Below, piece after piece: positions 59,668-64,000 of a DNA stretch of 64,000 bases. The notes beneath the pieces are model-generated. The model ran no database searches and was not told the origin of the DNA. It worked only from the letters and a program-made list of their open reading frames with translations. Origin of the DNA: Dehalococcoidia bacterium (GTDB taxonomy: Bacteria > Chloroflexota > Dehalococcoidia > Lucifugimonadales > Australimonadaceae); assembly GCA_022820645.1 (NCBI GenBank), contig JAJEFD010000009.1, positions 186,001 through 250,000 of the forward strand. The letters are read 5' to 3'. A program made the position numbers and the translations under genes. Within the stretch, counting starts at the first letter, position 1. Each line of letters starts with the position of its first letter.

Positions 59668-60812
59668 GTGTCGCGCTCGCTGGTGGGGCCGACCTCGCCG
59701 GTGCAGTACGGGATGAAGGCCTTCATGCGGCAGGTCGCGCCGGTCTTTGCGAGGTCGGCCTCGAAGACCTCGTGGACCTTCGGGTCCTCGTCCTCGTACT
59801 CGATCTGCCAGCCGCCCAGCTTGACGCTCTTGTCGGCGAGCCATCCGCGGTTGGCGCGCGGCTTGTGCAGGCCCATCGTGCCGTTGTAGATGGCGAGGTA
59901 GCGGGCCCGCGTCGCGCCGGTGTTGAAGTGCTGGTGGAACATGTCGTCCCCGGGGACGATGACCATGCCGCCGACCTTCCACGGCGCCTTGCGGTACTCC
60001 GTTCCCTCCTGCCAGAGCATGGAGAAGCCCTCGCCGCTGAGGATGAGCAGGTGCGCGCCGGGGCCGTGGCGGTGCGCCTTCTTGTACGTGCCGACGGGGA
60101 ACTCGGAGATGTGGGCGCGGCTGTTGTTCTTCGCCATCTCCAGCATGACGTTGATGCCGCCCGCGCCGCGCTGCTTCCAGCCGTAGAGCGCCATGTCCGG
60201 CGCGTTGGGGATGAAGTTGGACTCCCACACCCGGCTCTGGAAGAGCTTGCCCTCGCCGCTGAAGTAGTTGGACTGCGCGTCGAACCTTCCGGTGAAGGCG
60301 TGGGGCGTGTCGAAGATGAAGTCGAGGTCGTTGTAGAGGCGCATCATCGGCGGGGCGGTGGTGACGCCGAGATAGCGCGCGGGCTCCTCACCGCTGCCGT
60401 TGAAGTGCTGGTACCAGGCGTTGAGGGGCAGCGCGAAGAGGCTGCCCGCCCGCCACTCGAACGTCTGCCGGTTCGACTCGTCGAACCAGATGGTCGTCGC
60501 GCCCCTGCCGGAGATGACGTAGACGAACTCCTCGTACATGTGGCGCTCCGGCTCCGACTTCCCGCCGGGGCGTATCTCGACGAGGTGGGAGTCGTTCGTG
60601 AGGTGGTCGTTGGGGATGTTGATGACGGCGCCGCTGCCGCCCTTGCGTTCCCACGGGCCGAGCTCGACCTCGCCGAGGTCCTCGAACGCGAACTCGGTGA
60701 TGACCTTCACCCCCTCGCGCTCGAGCCAGTCGGCGTAGGCGTCGTACATCTGGTATTCGCTGAGATCGTCCGGGGTCTCCGCGATCTTCATGTCTGTGCC
60801 CTGCATCACCAT
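59664..60812 (-). CDS. Double-cupin protein, gentisate dioxygenase-like
   Basis: 382 residues. Cupin 1 centred on ERHMYEEFVYVISGRGATTIW, split by positions, and cupin 2 on KKAHRHGPGAHLLILSGEG; both have His/Glu metal ligands in part. Bicupin plan of gentisate 1,2-dioxygenase or related oxygenases; activity not certain. ATG 60812 with AAGGAGG upstream. Probably in one operon with RidA and the LLM enzyme upstream. Confidence 0.82.
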   Translation of the reverse strand: MVMQGTDMKIAETPDDLSEYQMYDAYADWLEREGVKVITEFAFEDLGEVELGPWERKGGSGAVINIPNDHLTNDSHLVEIRPGGKSEPERHMYEEFVYVISGRGATTIWFDESNRQTFEWRAGSLFALPLNAWYQHFNGSGEEPARYLGVTTAPPMMRLYNDLDFIFDTPHAFTGRFDAQSNYFSGEGKLFQSRVWESNFIPNAPDMALYGWKQRGAGGINVMLEMAKNNSRAHISEFPVGTYKKAHRHGPGAHLLILSGEGFSMLWQEGTEYRKAPWKVGGMVIVPGDDMFHQHFNTGATRARYLAIYNGTMGLHKPRANRGWLADKSVKLGGWQIEYEDEDPKVHEVFEADLAKTGATCRMKAFIPYCTGEVGPTSERDT

Positions 60813-60875
60813 GGCGTGTTCCTCCTTGTTCGGCTGCTGCGATCCACCCTCACCCGCCGCGCTACTCGCGCGTCG

Positions 60876-60896
60876 ACCTCTCCCAGGGGGAGAGGT
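60876..60896. terminator. Hairpin ACCTCTCCC-AGG-GGGAGAGGT
   Basis: Perfect 9-bp stem with a 3-nt loop, 6 bases beyond the RidA stop on the minus strand. Preceded by CCCTCACCC. Same family as 57238. Confidence 0.4.
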
Positions 60897-60901
60897 GGGA
60901 A

Positions 60902-61288
60902 CTACTCGACGACGGCGACGACCTCGATCTGTATCTTCATACCGCCAGGGGGCGGGTCGTACCTGGACGTGTGCCGCGAGGGGCGGTCGTTCTCGTCGGG
61001 GAAGAGCTCGAGCCAGGGCTCGTTGAGCGCCTGCCGGTCGCCGAGGTCGGCGAGGAAGCAGGTGAGCCGCACGATGTCATCAGGCGTCGCGCCCGCGTGC
61101 TGCAGGAAGGTGTGCATGTTGCGGAAGCACTGCCGCGCCTGCTCGTACACGTCCTCGGAGAGCTCGCCGGTGTCGGCGTTGATGCCCTGTATGGCGGAGC
61201 TGTAGACGACGTTGCCCACGCGCGCGCCGTAGGGGATGGGCGCGTTGTGCTGTACGCCGGGGATGTGGATGGTCTGCCGTCTGCCCAT
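60902..61288 (-). CDS. RidA family protein
   Basis: 128 residues. APIPYGARVGNVVYSSAIQG, ARQCFRNMHTFLQHAG, DDIVRLTCFLAD, and RPSRHTSRYDPPPGGMKIQIEVVAV. The substrate-binding Arg is in the RPSRH segment. It resembles one repeat of the 7020-8669 fusion. Likely hydrolyses reactive enamine/imine or related products. Confidence 0.92.
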   Translation of the reverse strand: MGRRQTIHIPGVQHNAPIPYGARVGNVVYSSAIQGINADTGELSEDVYEQARQCFRNMHTFLQHAGATPDDIVRLTCFLADLGDRQALNEPWLELFPDENDRPSRHTSRYDPPPGGMKIQIEVVAVVE

Positions 61289-61362
61289 GGTCTCGTCTCC
61301 TGCCGCCGGAGCGGCGGTTGGTTGTCGTGGGGGGATGGTACGACAGCGCGGCGCGACGTGCG

Positions 61363-62400
61363 CTACCGGCCCTGCAGGCCGAACTCGCGGGCGACGAGTT
61401 CGTAGGAGCGGATGCGGTCCTCCAGCCGGTAGGTGATGGTGACGACGCCCACGTCGGTCGTCTCGTAGCGCTCGGCCATCGCGAGCAGCGCCTCCTTCAC
61501 CTGCGCGGGGTCGCCGTCGATGTAGCCTTCGGTGAACTGGGCGAGGTAGTCGACAGCGGCGGGGCCGAGGTCGACCTGCGAGGCCTCCTCTGGTGGGGCG
61601 AGGCCCTGCATCGGCTCGCCGCCCTGCGCCTGGATGGCGCGCCGCGCGCGGTTGAGGTTGCGGCTCGACGCGAGGAAGCGCGCCTCCTCCTCGGTCGGGG
61701 CGCAGACGACCTGCGCGGTGACGTTGACGCGCGGCTCCGGGCAGAGCGGAGAGGGGCGGAAGTTGCGCCGGTAGATCTCGGCGACGGCGGGCCCGTGCTT
61801 GCCGGTGTGGCCGAAGAAGTCTGCGAACGCGAACGGCAGCCCGACGTAGGCGGCGAGGTTGGCGGAGTAGTCGCTGGAGCCGAGCAGCCAGACCTCCGGC
61901 GCCGACTCGGGCGGGGCGGGCCGCGCCTTCACCGCCGCGAACGGGTGGTCCGGTTGCAGGCCGTCGTGCAGGTAGCCGATGAGGTCGACGACCTGCTGGG
62001 GGAACGTCTCGATGTCGGCGGGGCGCTTCGGGTAGGCGAGCGCGAACATGGTGGTGTGGTCGCTCCCCGGCGCGCGTCCGATGCCGAGGTCGACGCGCCC
62101 GGGGTAGAGCGCCTCCAGCACGGAGAACTGCTCGGCGACCTTGAGCGCGGAGTAGTGGGAGAGCATGACGCCGCCGCTGCCGACGCGGATGCTGGAGGTG
62201 TTCGCGAGGAGCTGGCCGGCGAGTATCTCCGGGCTGGTGCCCGCGTACGTGCCGGTGTTGTGGTGCTCGGCGACCCAGTAGCGCGCGTAGCCGAGGCGCT
62301 CGGCAGCCTGCGCCAGCAGGACGGTGTCGCGCAGCGCGCTCGCGGGCGACTCGCCGCGCCGCATCGGCGACTGGTCGGTGACGCTGAGCGTGAGCTGCAT
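61363..62400 (-). CDS. LLM-class flavin-dependent oxidoreductase
   Basis: 345 residues. SVTDQSPMRRG start, LGYARYWVAEHHN, GSGGVMLSHYSALKVAEQF, LYPGRVDLGIGRAPG, the MsnO8/LuxA-like flavin monooxygenase subgroup. Third LLM protein of the window and of a different subgroup. Stop 74 bases from the RidA start. Confidence 0.92.
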   Translation of the reverse strand: MQLTLSVTDQSPMRRGESPASALRDTVLLAQAAERLGYARYWVAEHHNTGTYAGTSPEILAGQLLANTSSIRVGSGGVMLSHYSALKVAEQFSVLEALYPGRVDLGIGRAPGSDHTTMFALAYPKRPADIETFPQQVVDLIGYLHDGLQPDHPFAAVKARPAPPESAPEVWLLGSSDYSANLAAYVGLPFAFADFFGHTGKHGPAVAEIYRRNFRPSPLCPEPRVNVTAQVVCAPTEEEARFLASSRNLNRARRAIQAQGGEPMQGLAPPEEASQVDLGPAAVDYLAQFTEGYIDGDPAQVKEALLAMAERYETTDVGVVTITYRLEDRIRSYELVAREFGLQGR

Positions 62401-62404
62401 GGGG

Positions 62405-63169
62405 CTAGTGCTTCGCCAGGAAGGCGAGCACTTCGCGGGTGATGGCTTCCGGCTGCTCCGGCAGCAGCGCGTGGCTGGCGTCAGGCAGGTCGACGACCTC
62501 GACCCGGTCGCTGCCCAACTGCTCGCGCAGGACGTAGCCGTTCTCCGGAGTCGCCATCGGGTCGTCGAGGCCCTGGATGGCGAGCACCGGCGCGGAGCCG
62601 GCGTGCCCCCACTCGGCGTAGGGCACGGAGTCGCGGGCGCTCCACTGCATGTTCTTGGTTTCGGGCGACCAGCCGTCGAGCCAGATGGAGGCGTCGTGGC
62701 CGGGCGAGAAGAAGACGCGCTGCACGTCGGCGAGGCGGTCGGCAGTGGGGCGGTCGAGCTCGAAGATGCGCATGAGCGTGGGTGGGATGTCCGGCGCGGG
62801 CGGCGCCTGGCCCCCGGGGGCGATCAGCGTGACGCTGCGGGTGAGGTCCGGGCGGTCGGACGCGAGGCAGCGCACGATGCGATTGCCGAAGGCGTGGCCA
62901 ATGAGGTGAGCGGGCGTGCCGCCGACGTGCTCGATGGCGCCCGCAACGTCGTCCGCGAAGTCACGGAGCGTCAGACCGTCGAGGGCGGGGGAGCTGCCGT
63001 CGATCCCGCGATGGCTTACGCCGGCGGCGCGGTACCCGGCCGCTTCGAGGTCGGCCATGAGGGCGTTGAAGTCGCCGATGCCGCGTCCGAGCGAGGAGAC
63101 GAGCACCACGAGGTCTCCGCCGCCCTGCACGGTCACGTTGACCTCGCCGTCTTTCACCGGTACGAGCAT
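62405..63169 (-). CDS. Alpha/beta-hydrolase-fold protein lacking the nucleophile Ser
   Basis: 254 residues. Fold landmarks LVVLVSSLGRGIGDFN, GYRAAGVSHRG, PVLAIQGLDDPMATPENG and PDASHALL. The nucleophile elbow reads LIGHAFGNR, with Ala93 where Ser is usual. Either the start of a non-hydrolytic function or a changed mechanism. 4 nt from the LLM start, so one operon. Confidence 0.85.
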   Translation of the reverse strand: MLVPVKDGEVNVTVQGGGDLVVLVSSLGRGIGDFNALMADLEAAGYRAAGVSHRGIDGSSPALDGLTLRDFADDVAGAIEHVGGTPAHLIGHAFGNRIVRCLASDRPDLTRSVTLIAPGGQAPPAPDIPPTLMRIFELDRPTADRLADVQRVFFSPGHDASIWLDGWSPETKNMQWSARDSVPYAEWGHAGSAPVLAIQGLDDPMATPENGYVLREQLGSDRVEVVDLPDASHALLPEQPEAITREVLAFLAKH

Positions 63170-63241
63170 GGGTCCTCCTTCGGAGCGGGTGGAGTGCTGA
63201 GTATAGCGTCCCGAGAGCCCGCCGATTCACCCCCATCCTGG

Positions 63242-63264
63242 CCTTCCCCCATCAAGGGGGAAGG
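63242..63264. terminator. Hairpin CCTTCCCCC-ATCAA-GGGGGAAGG
   Basis: Perfect 9-bp stem, 5-nt loop, about 11 bases beyond the dehydrogenase stop on the minus strand. No T-run. Related in position and neighbouring CACCCCCATCC tract to the hairpins at 57238 and 60876. Confidence 0.4.
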
Positions 63265-63275
63265 GATCAGACGCC

Positions 63276-64000
63276 TCAGTAGCCGCGTTGCCAGTCGACC
63301 TCGTTGATGAGGGGCTCTCCGGCGAGGAAGCTGGCGATGTTGCGCTTGAGCACGTCCATGGCGAACGAGGTCGCCACGTCGACGTGCCCGGAGTTGTGCG
63401 GCGTCATGAGGACGCGCGGGTGGGACAGCAGTTCGGGGTCCGGCGGGCGGAACCACTCGTCAACGTAGACGTCGAGGTAGGCGCCGCCGACCTTGCCGGA
63501 GCGCAGGCCGTCCTTCAGGGCGCGCTCGTCGATCAGTTCGCCGCGCCCGACGTTCAGGAGCACGGCGCCGTCCTTCATCGCGGCGACGGAGGCATCGTCG
63601 ATCATGTTGCGCGTTTCGTCGGTGAGGGCGGTCGTGAGTGCGACGTAGTCGCACCCGGCGAGCATGTCGTGCAACTCGTGCGCGGGGTAGAGGGTCTCGA
63701 CGCCGTTCCCGCCGGGTTGTCGCTCCGCGATGGAGAGGCGGGAGGCGACGACGCGCATGCCCATCGCGCCCGCGAGCCGTGCGACCTCCAGCCCGATGCC
63801 GCCGAGGCCGACGACGCCCATCGTCCTGCCCGCGAGCATGCGGAGGTCGTACCCGGCGGCGTCCATCCCGCCTGCCACGGCCTGGTCGACGGCGACGCGG
63901 AGGTCCTTCGCGAAGTGGAGCGCGGCGGCGATGACCATCTCCGCGATGGGGGTGGTGTCGACGTAGCCGCGCGAGGAGGTGAGGCGGACGCGCCCGCCCC
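63276..64000 (-). CDS. D-isomer-specific 2-hydroxyacid dehydrogenase, N-terminus beyond the window
   Basis: At least 241 residues; the frame is open to base 64000, beginning GRVRLTSSRGYVDTTPIAEM. NAD-binding GRTMGVVGLGGIGLEVARLAG, catalytic Arg in LLNVGRGELIDERAL, and His in LMTPHNSGH. Acts on a D-2-hydroxyacid or its keto form such as glyoxylate/hydroxypyruvate. An internal Met (MVIAAALHFAKD) at 63938 is not the real start. Confidence 0.93.
   Translation of the reverse strand, partial: GGRVRLTSSRGYVDTTPIAEMVIAAALHFAKDLRVAVDQAVAGGMDAAGYDLRMLAGRTMGVVGLGGIGLEVARLAGAMGMRVVASRLSIAERQPGGNGVETLYPAHELHDMLAGCDYVALTTALTDETRNMIDDASVAAMKDGAVLLNVGRGELIDERALKDGLRSGKVGGAYLDVYVDEWFRPPDPELLSHPRVLMTPHNSGHVDVATSFAMDVLKRNIASFLAGEPLINEVDWQRGY

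Overview
This window reads as chromosomal DNA of a high-GC bacterium, most likely a Chloroflexota of the Dehalococcoidia/SAR202 type. That placement is inference. It rests on several things seen together: expanded luciferase-like (LLM) monooxygenases (3), Rieske oxygenases (3 in tandem), RidA and HbpS/GlcG proteins, secreted proteins with long Thr-Pro linkers, apparently leaderless promoters, and an SpeD-SpeE pair. No rRNA, tRNA, CRISPR array or prophage was seen. Core genes present are relA/spoT, hisS, prfA, holB, lysA, hisF, hisIE, speD, speE, cvpA and a lone nuoA.

Layout. 1-6.6 kb: a lower-GC, tightly overlapping minus-strand defence operon, vsr - C5 methyltransferase - UvrD helicase/Fe-S nuclease - OLD-like ATPase - HNH endonuclease (cut by the left edge). 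6.6-7.0 kb: non-coding repeat. 7.0-10.2 kb: four-gene operon (HbpS fused to three RidA domains, DUF1330, HbpS, maleate-isomerase-like). 10.2-16 kb: his genes, hydrolases, hicBA, an LLM enzyme and a heptad-repeat protein. 16-19.1 kb: a one-domain cation channel, a second inverted copy of the non-coding repeat, and a three-gene accessory cluster behind a strong promoter. 19.2-32.7 kb: mostly core genes, plus two secreted protease-like paralogues. 32.8-37.6 kb: a 59-bp direct repeat brackets an antitoxin, a truncated toxin, an AbiGi-like gene and a one-polypeptide restriction-modification enzyme. 37.6-44 kb: catabolic and accessory genes, including a probable selenoprotein and a fused MNT-HEPN gene. 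44-64 kb: a catabolic region of Rieske oxygenases, amidohydrolase, SDRs, cupin, RidA, LLM and hydrolases; a 2-hydroxyacid dehydrogenase runs off the right edge.

Most striking points. (1) At 39653-40447 a two-domain DUF427 protein is interrupted by one in-frame TGA exactly where the family has the conserved Cys of its CPYKG-type motif. A perfect 7-bp hairpin with a 7-nt loop starts 13 nt after the TGA, at bacterial SECIS distance, so I read it as a candidate selenoprotein. (2) The left-hand operon combines a Dcm/Vsr/HNH restriction-modification set with a Gabija-like ATPase plus helicase-nuclease pair. (3) Two accessory cassettes are bracketed by direct repeats, one of which regenerates the 3' end of its neighbour gene. 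(4) relA/spoT and hisS diverge from overlapping -10 boxes that leave no room for leaders.
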